A DNA stretch of 64,000 nucleotides from Cercophora sp. LCS_1 (GCA_036250225.1 JAPZLL010000048.1:186001-250000), one strand, 5' to 3'. Positions 10,177 through 20,717 are shown, counted from the stretch's first letter. Numbers and translations are program-made. The notes: generated from the letters alone by a model not told the origin.

Positions 10177-12075
10177 TCATGTCAAAGCTCGCAGAAAAGC
10201 GTTGAAGTCACCCACGGTTCCTAGACCAGTCACACAGTCGTACCCCTTGGCTGCTCTCCAACCGGGGGCATTGGTGCCGTCTGGGAACGAGCAACCGTTG
10301 CTCTGGCCTGTCACCACATCCCTCAGGACTCTCTGCGTCCTCTCGTCGTAGAGAATGGGATTCAACCAGCCAAGGGACGACTTTCCGGCCCGAAGACGCG
10401 CGTCGTTGACCAAGGCGACCATGGCAGCCACGACCGGCGTGCTTGCACTCGTCCCCATGACGGCTCCTAGGTTGCCATTTTGCACAACCTGAAACCCACT
10501 CCCAATGGCGCTGATATCCGGCATCGCGCGGCCTGTCCAGTTAAAGAGCGACAGACGTTCGTCGTTGGCTTCCACCATCCTGTTGACATACGGATCAACG
10601 ACCTTTCGTTGCCAGGTCGGGCGCCCAAAGTGGTTGCTGAAGCCTCCACTGCTAAAGTGGGCCCCCGACAACGGAGGCGCAACGTTGAGCGTCGCTCCCA
10701 CGCTCGTTACATACGGGCAGCTGGCTGGAAAGGTGGGCATAAACATTCTCCTCCCAAAGCCGTCGTTCGAGACGCATCTTGTCTGACCAGTGCCAGCTGC
10801 CCCGCCGTCCCCAGTCGCCACGAGAACCGACACACCCCGAGCCGACAACGCCGCAAACTGGTCGCAAACCCGATGCGCGTACGCTCGTGGAACCCCAATC
10901 TCGTCATCGGCGTAGCTGATGCTGAGCACATGCGGAAGCTCTCCGTCAGGCTTTGCGAGCAGCGCCTCCAAGAATTCGAAATACGGCTCGTTGTCGGCTT
11001 GTTCCACAGGCAGCGCCGTTCCGTTAGCACCAAGCTTTGTCCCCCTGCCTCCGGTGACATAGTAGACCACATTAGTTGGATACCCGATTGCCATGGCGTA
11101 TTCGACGTCCAAAGCCGCCTCGATCCCAGACATTGGCGGTTCGCTCTGAGGGTTCACCCCTCCGTTGAAAAGCTCCACGGTGAAGTTGTGCGGCGGGTTC
11201 AGAACGGCGAGCTCCGGGGCAAGATCGCGCAAGAACTTTGATACGTCCTGGTAGTGGATCCATTGCTCTAAGAATCCAGCGACGCCAAACCGAACGGGAC
11301 TGGGACTTGTTTGGTTGTACGTGATGTTGTACAGCTGGCGGATGCACTCGGGATATGTGCTGGTCAGGCACGGGAAGTCGGGTTCTTGAGGATTTTCCTC
11401 TCCGTTGAAAGGCGGGTCGGGGACCAGAGAAGGAGACGCTTGGGGAGGAGTTTCCGATGTCATTGGCGCGTTGCTTTTCGGTGGCTTCGGTGCGGGCTTT
11501 TGTGGTGGTTTGGGCACCGGCTTCTTTCGGCCACCCCGATGTCGAGGGATGATGAAATTAGCGATCGGATGGACGAAGTCGATATCCTGACGCAACCATC
11601 TCGGTACTGTATAGCTGAGGGCTCGCAGGACCGGCTTTTCATCTCCGTAGGAGTAACGGGCAATATTGGCCTCGAACAACGATCTCGCCACTCCCACGGA
11701 GACAGAAAAGCTAAGAACGCTGCCTCGGATCTGTAGCCCCCGAACACCACTCGATCTCAACCACGAGGAGACCGATTCTACCGCCTTTTGGACTGGTCTT
11801 CGAAGCTGGCTCACCTCTCTTCCGCTTAAGTGGCCACTTCCTGCGTCCAGCTGCCCACGGTCGCTGTACCTCTGCGCCATTTTCCTTTTCAACTCTTCTA
11901 TCCCCGGTTCTTTCAGGATCACAGACAACGTTATCGTTTCAGACACGTCGGCCTTGCTGTGGAATGCCCATCCCGGCGGCAGACCTTCCGTGTTTTCGAG
12001 AATCACCGTCTGAACAGCATTGACAGATGCAGTTGATAGTGCCAGGAGCAATACAGGCAAGTATACCCACCACAT
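10177..12075 (-). CDS. Secreted sedolisin-family (S53) serine-carboxyl peptidase, tripeptidyl-peptidase-like
   Basis: Single-exon protein of 632 residues. The start ATG at 12075 gives the signal peptide MWWVYLPVLLLALSTASVNA; an upstream in-frame GTG is not needed. A pro-domain (about 30-180) is followed by an unusual Lys/Pro-rich linker (about 183-205). The catalytic domain has Glu319 and Asp323 (GIEAALD), oxyanion Asp423 (VATGDGG) and nucleophile Ser543 in MGTSAST, the S53 triad plus oxyanion residue. The C-terminal GYDCVTGLGTVGDF matches the family calcium-site region. It should be auto-activated at acidic pH and remove N-terminal peptides from extracellular protein. It lies next to small secreted protein genes. 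Confidence 0.93.
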   Translation of the reverse strand: MWWVYLPVLLLALSTASVNAVQTVILENTEGLPPGWAFHSKADVSETITLSVILKEPGIEELKRKMAQRYSDRGQLDAGSGHLSGREVSQLRRPVQKAVESVSSWLRSSGVRGLQIRGSVLSFSVSVGVARSLFEANIARYSYGDEKPVLRALSYTVPRWLRQDIDFVHPIANFIIPRHRGGRKKPVPKPPQKPAPKPPKSNAPMTSETPPQASPSLVPDPPFNGEENPQEPDFPCLTSTYPECIRQLYNITYNQTSPSPVRFGVAGFLEQWIHYQDVSKFLRDLAPELAVLNPPHNFTVELFNGGVNPQSEPPMSGIEAALDVEYAMAIGYPTNVVYYVTGGRGTKLGANGTALPVEQADNEPYFEFLEALLAKPDGELPHVLSISYADDEIGVPRAYAHRVCDQFAALSARGVSVLVATGDGGAAGTGQTRCVSNDGFGRRMFMPTFPASCPYVTSVGATLNVAPPLSGAHFSSGGFSNHFGRPTWQRKVVDPYVNRMVEANDERLSLFNWTGRAMPDISAIGSGFQVVQNGNLGAVMGTSASTPVVAAMVALVNDARLRAGKSSLGWLNPILYDERTQRVLRDVVTGQSNGCSFPDGTNAPGWRAAKGYDCVTGLGTVGDFNAFLRALT

Positions 12076-13119
12076 CTTGGACGTTGTCGTGCCCGGCACG
12101 ACCACGAGGTTTGTGGCGGCGTCGTATTCTAGGATGTAGAAGTGAATGATCGATACAAGAAACGCACATCCTCAAGATTGGACGGCAGATTCTCTATTAA
12201 TAATCATGCTGAGCACGGAAGGGACAACTTTGTCGCCCCAGGGATCGTGGTTCCCAGTTCGCGACCTACCCGCTTTGTGCTCCGAGAAGATGACAGAACG
12301 AGATTTCGGGACTTGGCTAATTAATATCACCCTGCGCTCGGAGTTTACCACCGGGTGTTCCATTTACGGCAATGAAGGAATTGATATGGGGCTGTGGTCG
12401 ATCCGCACGCCCAATTCAGCCGCGAGCCACAACCGAGGCCGCCACCAAGCTACCGGTTCATACTCTGACGTCTTCAGTTGATGTCTGCCCGCAATTCCTC
12501 GCCCCATTGAGGATCTTGGCACCTAGGTTGATATATATGCATTTCAGCCCGGAAGGGAACCTCGCGAACCAAGACGGAGCTGGATCCCCATCCTCACTTC
12601 TCACATGTGCAAAACTGAAGGGTCCTCGGTTCCGCCTCATGCGCCCGAATCACATCGGCTGACCTCATCAGGGCGCCATCAGAACCAGGTTACGATCCCC
12701 ACGCGGAATGGCAGGATTGAAGAACCACAAAAACCGGGTTAAGATGAGTGGCGAGTTCCTAATTACCTATGGGCGGCAGGTTATGATGACTGAACAGGAT
12801 CCCTTTTTTTTGGCATGAATTTGTCTAAGCGAGTTGGGATGCTTTCAGACTACCAAGCATAAGGGAATACAGACCGGCGTAGTGTTAGAGTTCAAGCCTA
12901 GGGGGCTAAAAATGATCTGTTGGCCGGATATCTACCTACCTCATGTTTGAACAACCGAGGTCCGACAAACTTTGGGGAGTGGAGGAAAAAAAACTCGAAT
13001 TTCCACCGCACAGGATTTACAATGGTGGTTTGTCAAACATTTTGTGACATTTCCCCCATTTCATCATCGCCAGACCGACTTCCAATACATTCAGAAGGAA
13101 CCAACCACCAGTGTCCAAC
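12076..13119. other. Intergenic region upstream of S53 peptidase and small secreted gene
   Basis: About 1 kb between two divergent start codons (12075 minus, 13120 plus), so it is presumably a bidirectional promoter for two secreted proteins. Short open frames near 12150-12660 show no domain, signal peptide or homology that I recognise. No repeat or RNA is evident. Confidence 0.4.
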
Positions 13120-13560
13120 ATGCATTTCCTCACCTGCATTGTCCTCTCCGCGTTCTTCGGCCTTTTGGCCCAAGCATCTACCCTCAGCCAACGTTCCGAG
13201 TTCATCAACCACGAATCAATCGTGGTCGTTTCACCGACCAGTGCAGGGTTCCCGACCACGCAAATCAATGCCCCGTATCAGTATAGCGAAGGAGAGTGGG
13301 CCTTTTTACGATCGTGCAAGAAAGGGTGCTCGGGAGAGAGGTGCGCTGGATTTTGTGATGGTCAATACGAATGCCGTCAAGTTTGCGAAGCGGAATGTTT
13401 GGGCAAATGTGAGGAGCTTCTGGAGGGCGAGACGCAGGACGTGCGTGACGTTCTTGAAGACTGGATGCGGATGCGCCAGATTGAGATCATCTTAGAGGAG
13501 ATGGCAGCGCCTACGGGAGGGGAAGGGGTAGCATTTCCGCATAAGAACTTGGGACTCTAA
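13120..13560 (+). CDS. Small secreted cysteine-rich protein, family A member 1
   Basis: Intronless 146-residue protein. The start ATG at 13120 opens a signal peptide (MHFLTCIVLSAFFGLLAQAS); an in-frame GTG nine bases upstream is less likely. The mature part has eight Cys spaced C-x3-C-x4-C-x3-C-x5-C-x3-C-x3-C-x3-C, then a conserved acidic/hydrophobic helix (VRDVLEDWMRM) and a C-terminal AFPHKN. The repeated C-x3-C spacing suggests disulfide-linked helices, as in helical-hairpin peptides. Two relatives lie at 27584-28045 and 28512-29150. No database family comes to mind. A role as effector-like or antagonistic secreted protein is only inference from size and Cys content. Confidence 0.85.
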   Translation: MHFLTCIVLSAFFGLLAQASTLSQRSEFINHESIVVVSPTSAGFPTTQINAPYQYSEGEWAFLRSCKKGCSGERCAGFCDGQYECRQVCEAECLGKCEELLEGETQDVRDVLEDWMRMRQIEIILEEMAAPTGGEGVAFPHKNLGL

Positions 13561-13900
13561 TACATCCGTCAGCTGCTGCGGCATACTCGCATGGACTTCG
13601 AAGAGACGACAGCTCCGACACCTTCCCATGCGACAATGGGAAAGATGGAAAAGACACGGTCCGATTCCAACTTGCTTCCAAGGAGTCTTGGGTTGAAGTA
13701 ATACAAATTTGCTAGGAAAATGCTTGGCCACATATGTCTCAGCTAACGGCCGTACCTGTGATATTGTTGATTTACACACCCAGGCCCTAAAGTTCAAAAG
13801 AGACGACACGCCGAGTAGGTACAGAGTCTTTCGGCATATCCCAACTCCTTAGATGTCTTATATAGGTACCTATACATCTGTTTTGTCCCCTACTCCCGAC

Positions 13901-14509
13901 TTACAGGTTCCCACAAACCTCAGCACTTGCGACATCAACACCAAACGTCTGGTCGGGCGCGCTGATGTAGTCCCAGCCCGTCCTATCGCTGCCGCAACGA
14001 TAGACAATGCTGTTTCGCGCAACATAGACATCGGCAAAGTTGCAGCCAGTTTGCTCGCGCCGGTAGTTGCACACGTACCAGTAAGTCCCCCCATTGTAGA
14101 TAGTGTGAAACGAGCGCGCCTTGAGAAAATTCCCATTGTTACTACAAGCATTCTGTATGTCACGCAGCGTCAGTGCTTGGTTGATACATCAAGTAGGGAA
14201 GTTGTAATGGATCTTTACCTCCATAGCCCTATACAGGTCGTAGTTCCTCCATTCTTCGACATTCCTGCCTGTGCAGCCCACCTGATCCCTCCTGGCGAGG
14301 GATGGCCGCGACGAGCCTCCCGCGACAAATGGGGAGGACAGATCCCGACGGTTTTGTGGGAGAGTCAGGTTGCCAATTTTGTTGAGCGTTGGTTCGCCCG
14401 TGGCATCGAGAGAGCCCTCGTAGATTCCGTCGGAGAGGCCTGTGGGAAGGATGAAGCCGAAGGCTGTTGAGACGAAGCTCAAAACAAAGATGGTGTTCGT
14501 GAGGCGCAT
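13901..14509 (-). CDS. Kex2-processed small secreted protein, family B member 1
   Basis: Two exons (14219-14509 and 13901-14152) encode 180 residues; the intron is GTAAAG...ACAG. Signal peptide MRLTNTIFVLSFVSTAFG, then a propeptide beginning FILPTGLSDGIYEG. A dibasic site LARR precedes the mature N-terminus DQVGCTG, a typical Kex2 cleavage context. The mature domain of about 105 residues has the motifs GGTYWYVCNY, CGSDRTGWDYI and terminal CGNL. The gene at 15952 encodes the same architecture (LNKR before DQTGCTN; GGYFWYGCNY; CGAGRTGWDHL; CGNL). Function unknown. The shared Kex2 site and Cys positions argue for secretion as a folded disulfide domain. Confidence 0.85.
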
Positions 14510-15951
14510 GATGATATAGGGTAGGTATGAATGAAGTGTTGATGTTGGTCTAGATAAGTGGGTTGACTGGAAGCAAGGCAGGAAGGGATGTTGGGTGCAG
14601 GTGCTGTAAAGAAGTATAATAGAGAGAGGGCACCACCTGGGGATTTATACCTGTGAGTTTTGTCCCATATCTTCGATTTACGACTTGCTCCCAAATGCGT
14701 CCCATTTCAAGTTCAGGTCCCTGCCTCGAGCCGGAACAATACAAGCCTAATGCTGCCGTAAAGAGAGCAGGAGTTTGTTGCACAAGTCATCACAAATGGA
14801 ATGAAGGCTGTGTTCAGGTACCCGAGATTAGACGCGCCCGGTCGATGCACCTAGCGGCAAGGCAGCACACCGCAATTGCAACGCTACATCACACAAAGGC
14901 GAGATACATCAACCAACAGGCAGATCTTTGCCTTGACCAGCACAAAACCTGTGCCCTTTCCACGCGCCAACAGCAGCCATTGTACTACCGGTGAGTCTCT
15001 AATACGACCACGGAATGTGGAGAAATGGTTTCCGAATGCCTCGCCAACCGAAGGCTGCGGCTGTGCCCATGTCACGCAAGGATAGACATTTTCCATGCGC
15101 CAACAACAGGCCTGTGCCCTTAGGTTCCATGCGCCAACAATGGAACAGGCCTGTGACGTTTCCAACAGCCCCGCGCCCAACCCCCCGCTAGGTACCGGTG
15201 AACCTCTGATACAACCACGGCTGAATAAAAGCTCGACCGTCAATTACGCTATGTTACACAAGGCTGTACAATGACCAATAGGGGCTCTTTCGCTTAACCA
15301 ATATTGAACCTGTGCCCTTTTCATGCGCCATAGCCGCCCTTGTCCTCTACCACCCCTGAATCTTCAATGCGACCACGGAAGGTGGCAAATATAGAGTTTC
15401 CGTTTGAAACCTTATCTTCAACCGAAAAAAAAATGCCTTGCGAACCGAAAACCGCGGCTGTGCCTGCCAATCAAGGATTCAAGTTACTGATCTCGTGTTA
15501 CCTTCCTCCCTTGTTACCTTCCTACCTTGGAACATTCGACCAACAAAGGCGGACCTTTGGTTTCCCCATGTCATACAAGCCCAGACAACGACCATCCGTG
15601 AACCAATGTAGGACTTGTGCCCCTTTTACGCTCCAACACAGCCCCCGTACTCAACCATTCGTGAGTCCCAATACAACTACGGAAGGCAGAAATAGAGCTT
15701 CCGTTTGGGCGGCTAACCTCACCGACCATTTTCGCCTTAGCATCGAGGCTTTTTTCGACGCTAAGCGCGGAGAAGAGACAACGAGAGAGGGGAAATATAT
15801 CAACGGGAAACCGGAGAAAAGCTTAAATACATGAAGATACCCAAACTGCCATAGAAGTCCCCCTCAGCACCAACCCTGAGAGTTCCCCAGTCTCTGCATC
15901 ATATATCTTACACACTTTTGGTCAGAGTCTCAGATCAACGAATCCCTCAAG
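14510..15951. promoter_or_regulatory. Shared upstream region of the family B head-to-head pair, with degenerate tandem repeats
   Basis: The 1.44 kb between two divergent paralogs contains at least four diverged copies of a repeat. Blocks reading TGTGCCCTTTTCATGCGCC, then an ACTACC/CTACCACC patch, then AATACGACCACGGAA, recur near 14948-15037, 15109-15225, 15308-15407 and 15612-15708. Some copies continue with ATAGAGTTTCCGTTTG. The region presumably drives both paralogs. It may instead be an inserted satellite. Confidence 0.55.
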
Positions 15952-16588
15952 ATGCGCTACAATCTTCTTACAATCCTCGGAGTCCTCTTCGTTCCCATAG
16001 CCCACAGCTTCAAGTTCGTATTGCCGACTGATCTCGGCGACGGGGTGTTCGATGGCGCCATCAACTCCACTACGGGCAGTGTAACGTGGACCAAGATAAG
16101 CGATCTCCCCGCCGACCTCCAGCGGCGCGTCGACGCGAGCGAGCCCAAAGCTGGGCGTCTTTCCGTCCGTGGAGACAACTCTCCTGCTGCTCGCCCATTG
16201 AACAAGAGAGATCAGACCGGGTGCACCAATCACGATGTGCCAAACATCAACCATCTTTACGATTCATTCAGGGTGAGGATCCTAACACTTGAGATAATAC
16301 GAGCTACCTTGCGGGAAGAAAGGCAAGCTGACAAGATACCTCCAGGCCGGATGTTACAATGAGATAAATGCCAAGCACATCAGGACGCTCTCATCGGGTG
16401 GTTACTTCTGGTACGGGTGCAACTACAATAATCATGCGTACTATTGTAACCCGAACGACATCAAGATCGCGTATGATAGCATCAATTACAGTTGCGGCGC
16501 GGGCAGGACCGGATGGGATCACCTGGACGTGCCCAACTTTACGTCGGGGGTCGAACAGCTGGGCTACGGAACGTGTGGAAATCTTTGA
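15952..16588 (+). CDS. Kex2-processed small secreted protein, family B member 2
   Basis: Two exons (15952-16272 and 16346-16588) encode 187 residues; the splice joins DSFR to AGCYNEI. Signal peptide MRYNLLTILGVLFVPIAHS, propeptide beginning FKFVLPTDLGDGVFDG, Kex2-type site LNKR before DQTGCTN. The mature domain carries GGYFWYGCNY, YYCNPND, INYSCGAGRTGWDH and ends CGNL. Intron position and domain order match the minus-strand neighbour at 13901-14509, so the two are a divergent duplication. No known family is recognised. Confidence 0.86.
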
Positions 16589-17886
16589 GGCCGATCGAGG
16601 CCTGGGTTTGACAGGGAAAAACTTTGCGGGACTTGGGTCACATAGGTCGATGTGAAACCATGACAGCGGTCACATAGGTCGATGTGAAACCATGACAGCT
16701 ACCCTCGAGAGAATCTCTCCGTATCATCAAATCACACAAACGCCAAGTCCTCTGTCCGACCAGGCGGTATATCCTCCACTACCTACTTTCTCCGTCATAA
16801 GAACCAGCGCACTGCATGTCCCTTCTTCGCCGCACACAACACGAGGCGATGTTGATCCGCCTTCGCGCCCTTCTTCAGAAGCAAGGCCGCTAGCTCTACG
16901 TCTCCTCTGTCAGCTGCTTTTGTAAGAGGATGCTTTGGCTGGCTGCGCGGCCGGATGTGCTCTCTCCGCACACAAATGCGGCGCTCCGATGCTCTGACGC
17001 AGATACGCGCGGGGGGTTTGAACCCCCATCATTTTTCAATCACTATCAGCCGATACCAGACCCGAGTAGTGTTTCCAGCTCACTTCATCTTGCTTCGCCA
17101 TGTCAGGATCGACCTACCCTTCTAGCTGCCTCCGGAGCGACGACGAAGCATAGGGTCCATTCTTCTTGACCGCATTTTTTCTAGAAACGTCCAGGGTGCT
17201 TTTTTTTTTTTTTTTTTTTTTTTTCACTCTTCTGCTGGGGCGATCCCACTTAACTCCTCACTCATACTACCCACTGCCCACTGCCCACTGCCCACTGCCC
17301 ATTCCACCTCTTATCTCGCAATCGCGTTGCGGTAGTCGGGGATGACCAAATCCCGCCGTGTCTACGGCTCCCCTTCTCTGGCGCTTTTACTACAGGCTCG
17401 CATTAAACAGGTAAACATCGGACATGTGTCCTGCATGCATGATGTGTCATCGCCACACCACATTGATTGAAGGCGCTCCAATGTGGTATCTAGTCATGTC
17501 GTCCAGAGTGGCACCCTTGACGCTGGCTGTGCCCGAAACGCCTGCTACCCACCGCGCAACCGATGTTACACAGCGTCGACTTGACGGGCCGTCCGCGGCA
17601 CCTGGGGCGCAGATATGAGCGACGTTTACCACGAATGGTACTGCTTTTCAGCCCTCTGCCGAGACCTGCCAAGGTTCTCCCTGCCGTTTCCGACATGACC
17701 GGATGCCTAGACGAGGTGTCCGGGCGCGAGTCGACCCGATATCAACCTTGCCAGGGTTACACTTGACTGAGAGACCAAGCCCCGGCCCCCGGACACTTCC
17801 AGAGGGATGACAGAGCATAAAAAGCCCCGTTTGAACCACTCCCCTAGTAGGGGTTTCTGGTTTTGTCAGTTCGACCAAGTAGGTTG
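16589..17886. other. Intergenic region with simple repeats, upstream of terpene synthase
   Basis: No gene is supported. It contains an exact 32-bp tandem duplication (16636-16667 and 16668-16699), a 25-base T run (17200-17224) and four-plus copies of a 7-bp repeat CCACTGC (about 17270-17302). A GGGGGTTTGAACCCCC palindrome near 17010 resembles a tRNA T-arm, but no tRNA can be folded around it. The last few hundred bases presumably hold the promoter of the terpene synthase gene. Confidence 0.5.
16636..16699. repeat. Exact 32-bp tandem duplication
   Basis: The unit beginning GGTCACATAGGTCGATGTGA is present twice, head to tail with no mismatch, directly downstream of the family B member 2 gene. 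A perfect copy implies recent slippage or unequal exchange. Confidence 0.9.
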
Positions 17887-19270
17887 ATGCAGCACTGCAG
17901 CATGGCAGGCGAGCTCGTCAAGGTCCCTGACCTCCTGAGAAACTGGCCATGGGGCCGTCGTCTCAACAGTCACTACGAGCAAGCCAGGACCGAAAGTCTC
18001 GCATGGTTTACTCGCTTCCGAGCATTTGATCCCAACTCCCAAGACGCCTTTGACAGATGTGACTTTGGTGAGTCTAGAGAGGGGGTATCAGTGACACAAC
18101 TGACAACTGACACACCAAGCGAAACTTGCCATGCTTGCATATCTGTACAAAGACTTTGGTCGGTCCCTCCTCCTCCGCCTCGCCCCTTTTTGGATGCTGA
18201 CGGCTTACAAAACTAGCCCGCTGCCGCGTGGGAAGCGACTTGATGACGCTGTTTTACGTCTTTGATGAGTACACAGACGTTGAAGACGAGACTGTCACCA
18301 GACAGATGTCCCAGATCATCATGGATGGGCTCCGAAACCCGAACAAGGCACGTCCAGAGGGAGAGTGTCCGCTTGGGGAGATAGCGCGAGAGTCAGTTGA
18401 TCCAGCACCTTGCATGCCAACAGCTGACATTCTTGGCCTTGCAGCTTCTGGGCCCGTGGCCGCCAAGTCTCAGCCCCCATGGCCGAACGACACTTCCTTG
18501 AGACGATGCAGCTGTATGCCGACGCTGTGACACAGCAATCCGAAGACCGATGCCATGACCGCATACGGGACATTGCGAGTTATTGGCAAGTTCGGAGACA
18601 CAGCAGTGGGTGTCTGCCTTCGTTTGCGGCCATGGAGTTCGAGATGGATGTCCCTGAGGAAGTTTACCGGCACCCACTAGTGGAGAAGCTACGTGAGGAC
18701 GCCATGCTTCTTATCTGTGCTGGCAACGTGGGTTCTCTCGGAAAACGTCCATCTGGCTCCCGGATATTGTAGCTAAAAACCTCGACAACGTTAGGACCTG
18801 TATTCTTACCCAGTCGAAAGAGCCCGCGGGCATGCGCTTCATAATCTGGTCACCGCTGTCATGTGAGTCAACCTCAACTCCAGCTTGATAAATACTTACC
18901 CAGACCAAGGTACCAGTTCAACATGGGACCCCAGGCAGCAGCAGACTGGATTGGGAAGTGGAGTGACGGTATCGTGAAAGACTTCCTGCAATGCAAGTCC
19001 GAACTCCCGTCTTGGGGCTCGGACGTCGACTTGCAGGTGTCTCGCTATGTCGACGCCCTGGCCCAGTGGGTTCGAGGTAACGACGATTGGAGCTTCGAGA
19101 GCCAGAGATACTTTGGGGTCGTAGGCGGCGTGGTCAGAAGAGTGAGAGAGATATACATGCTACCACTTGTGGATGTCCAAGACGCTCGGTCTCTGGCCCA
19201 TCGGGATGAGGTGGATGCTGAGTCGTCCGGGGTCGCCGCGATGCAAATTCGTAGGGACCTGGCGGTTTAA
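17887..19270 (+). CDS. Class I sesquiterpene synthase (fungal terpene cyclase)
   Basis: Metal-dependent cyclase expected to ionise farnesyl diphosphate and make a sesquiterpene. Six exons fit: 17887-18067, 18120-18158, 18217-18391, 18445-18727, 18795-18862 and 18910-19270, giving 368 residues. The Asp-rich motif is D90-E-Y-T-D94 (FYVFDEYTDVEDE). The NSE triad is N226-D-L-Y-S230-Y-P-V-E234, rebuilt across an intron, followed by HNLVTAVM. The pyrophosphate-sensing RY pair is R315-Y316 in SFESQRYFG. The N-terminus VPDLLRNWPWGR and CDFA fit the family of fungal cyclases that includes presilphiperfolanol-type enzymes. An in-frame ATG at 17902 is an alternative start. No P450 or transferase is adjacent, so no tight cluster is seen. 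Confidence 0.92.
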
Positions 19271-19941
19271 GATGTTCGAATAGTTTTTCAACACTGTTTC
19301 GGATATAGCCGCGACTGTAGGCTCCAGCCGACTTCAGTAGTGCAATGCCTTGTCGCAAACTCCACCGCCGGCGTGGCCGCTACCACAAACGCGTTCAACG
19401 TTCGAAATAGGCCCCAGAGGACCGCCAGGAGGAGTGCCAAAAGGCAACGACGACACCGCGATACTTTTAAAGGCTACCCAAAAATTAGTCAACGGCTTCA
19501 ACAAAAAGGGAGGCATCTAAAAAAAAAAATTGATATGTGTTATGGAAAACTCTGGCGAAGAGATTTGAATTTGCTTGTTGGGTAAAAGCACGAAGATTTA
19601 CCGGACCTGACTTCGTCGAAGAGAAAAAGATTGAGCGAAGCTCCCAAAATTCTGCGCTGCTAATGAACTGGGGGGTTTGGCAGCGAGAATCGGAAAGAGC
19701 GATGCAACCTGAACTCAGGACCCCAAAACCTTGCGGGGGCCCCAGAAGATCCACTGCCAAAGCGCAATCCGCAACAACCTCGCAGCCCCCACCAACTCAG
19801 CCCGCCCTCCCACGATCCTGCGATATGGCGTCGCTAATCTTTTGCCCGGACTAGATATGGTCAAAGGAATCCAACGTCAAGTTTGTTCCACCCTCGCTCC
19901 GCTGTAGTGGGATTGTAAGCAAGTAGCTAACCAAGGCACAA
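19271..19941. other. Intergenic region with a partial repeat core (locus E)
   Basis: No gene is supported. On the minus strand, 19520-19334 starts with GATGCCTCCC and T-rich DNA, runs into a GC-richer stretch and ends near AAGGCATTGCACT. This resembles one end of the array-core modules described elsewhere in the window, but it is short and diverged. The remainder shows nothing I can name. Confidence 0.35.
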
Positions 19942-19964
19942 CCAGCGTCTGCAAGGACCGGGCA

Positions 19965-20717
19965 ATGTTCAGAACCTACCAAGGGTGGCGCACACAATTA
20001 CAAACTCCTCAAGGGGCAGTCAATGTTCATGGTATTGGTTCCATCAAGATCCCCGTCAAACTAGCACCGAACAACCGTTCGGGATTCAAGAACCGAAGGC
20101 GTAAGAGACACGGCACGCTCTCCCTCCCGGTTGTCCTCCACGCACCCGACAGCATCTGCAATATCATCGGCGACCGTGACCCTACTGATCCCAGGGCATA
20201 CCTTCTCGATGTCACCCTCAACACGGAATCGGAGAAAATATCGGCGGAGGTTTGGGAAGGCGACAAACGAGTCTGCTACTTTACTGACATCACTGGACTT
20301 GGCCTTCATGCTTTACGACTCAGCGGCCCGCCAGTCGGCCATCTCGTACGTCCGTCGGCCTTCCAAAAGAATACCCCCTATGCTATGGGCGCAGAGTGGG
20401 ATCCTGAGGAGAGAGATTATTGGGAAGACAGAAACGGAGACTCGGGGCACAGATGGTTCACTAAGAAGCAGCAGTGTTTTGTCGATGACTTGTGGGGAAC
20501 ACTGGAAAAGTTTATGCGGTTTATCGATCTTGACATCTACGAACCTGAGAATTACAGGGTGGCGCGACTCGTACTAGAACGCATCATGCCTCTCCGTGGT
20601 ACGGAGCACTTTCGGCATGTAGCAGCGGCAATGGGCGACAAGAGAAGGTTTCTTGAGCTACTTGGGCCGGAATTGCGCGAGGAAATCGGGCGTCGCAAAG
20701 TGGAAAAAAAGAGGTGA
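19965..20717 (+). CDS. Uncharacterised protein with Ty1/copia-like Pol segment, possibly domesticated
   Basis: Open frame of 250 residues. The order VCKDRAMF...VHGIGSIKIPV...HGTLSLPVVLHAPDSICNIIG follows the copia Pol region around the aspartic protease: an HxC-F-type strand, VxGxGxV, then LxxVLHxPxxxxNxxG. After this the sequence departs from Pol and continues as a charged domain ending REEIGRRKVEKKR. The frame extends upstream of the first ATG: an acceptor at 19945 would join WSKESNV (about 19857-19878) to VCKDRAMF, so the true start is probably in an earlier exon. No integrase or reverse transcriptase follows. Read as a gene derived from a retroelement or a host protein that captured this domain. 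Function unknown. Confidence 0.55.
   Translation: MFRTYQGWRTQLQTPQGAVNVHGIGSIKIPVKLAPNNRSGFKNRRRKRHGTLSLPVVLHAPDSICNIIGDRDPTDPRAYLLDVTLNTESEKISAEVWEGDKRVCYFTDITGLGLHALRLSGPPVGHLVRPSAFQKNTPYAMGAEWDPEERDYWEDRNGDSGHRWFTKKQQCFVDDLWGTLEKFMRFIDLDIYEPENYRVARLVLERIMPLRGTEHFRHVAAAMGDKRRFLELLGPELREEIGRRKVEKKR

Noticed and set aside
16990..17060. Possible tRNA around GGGGGTTTGAACCCCC
   Set aside because: Only a T-arm-like palindrome is present. No matching acceptor stem, D-arm or anticodon arm can be placed on either strand.
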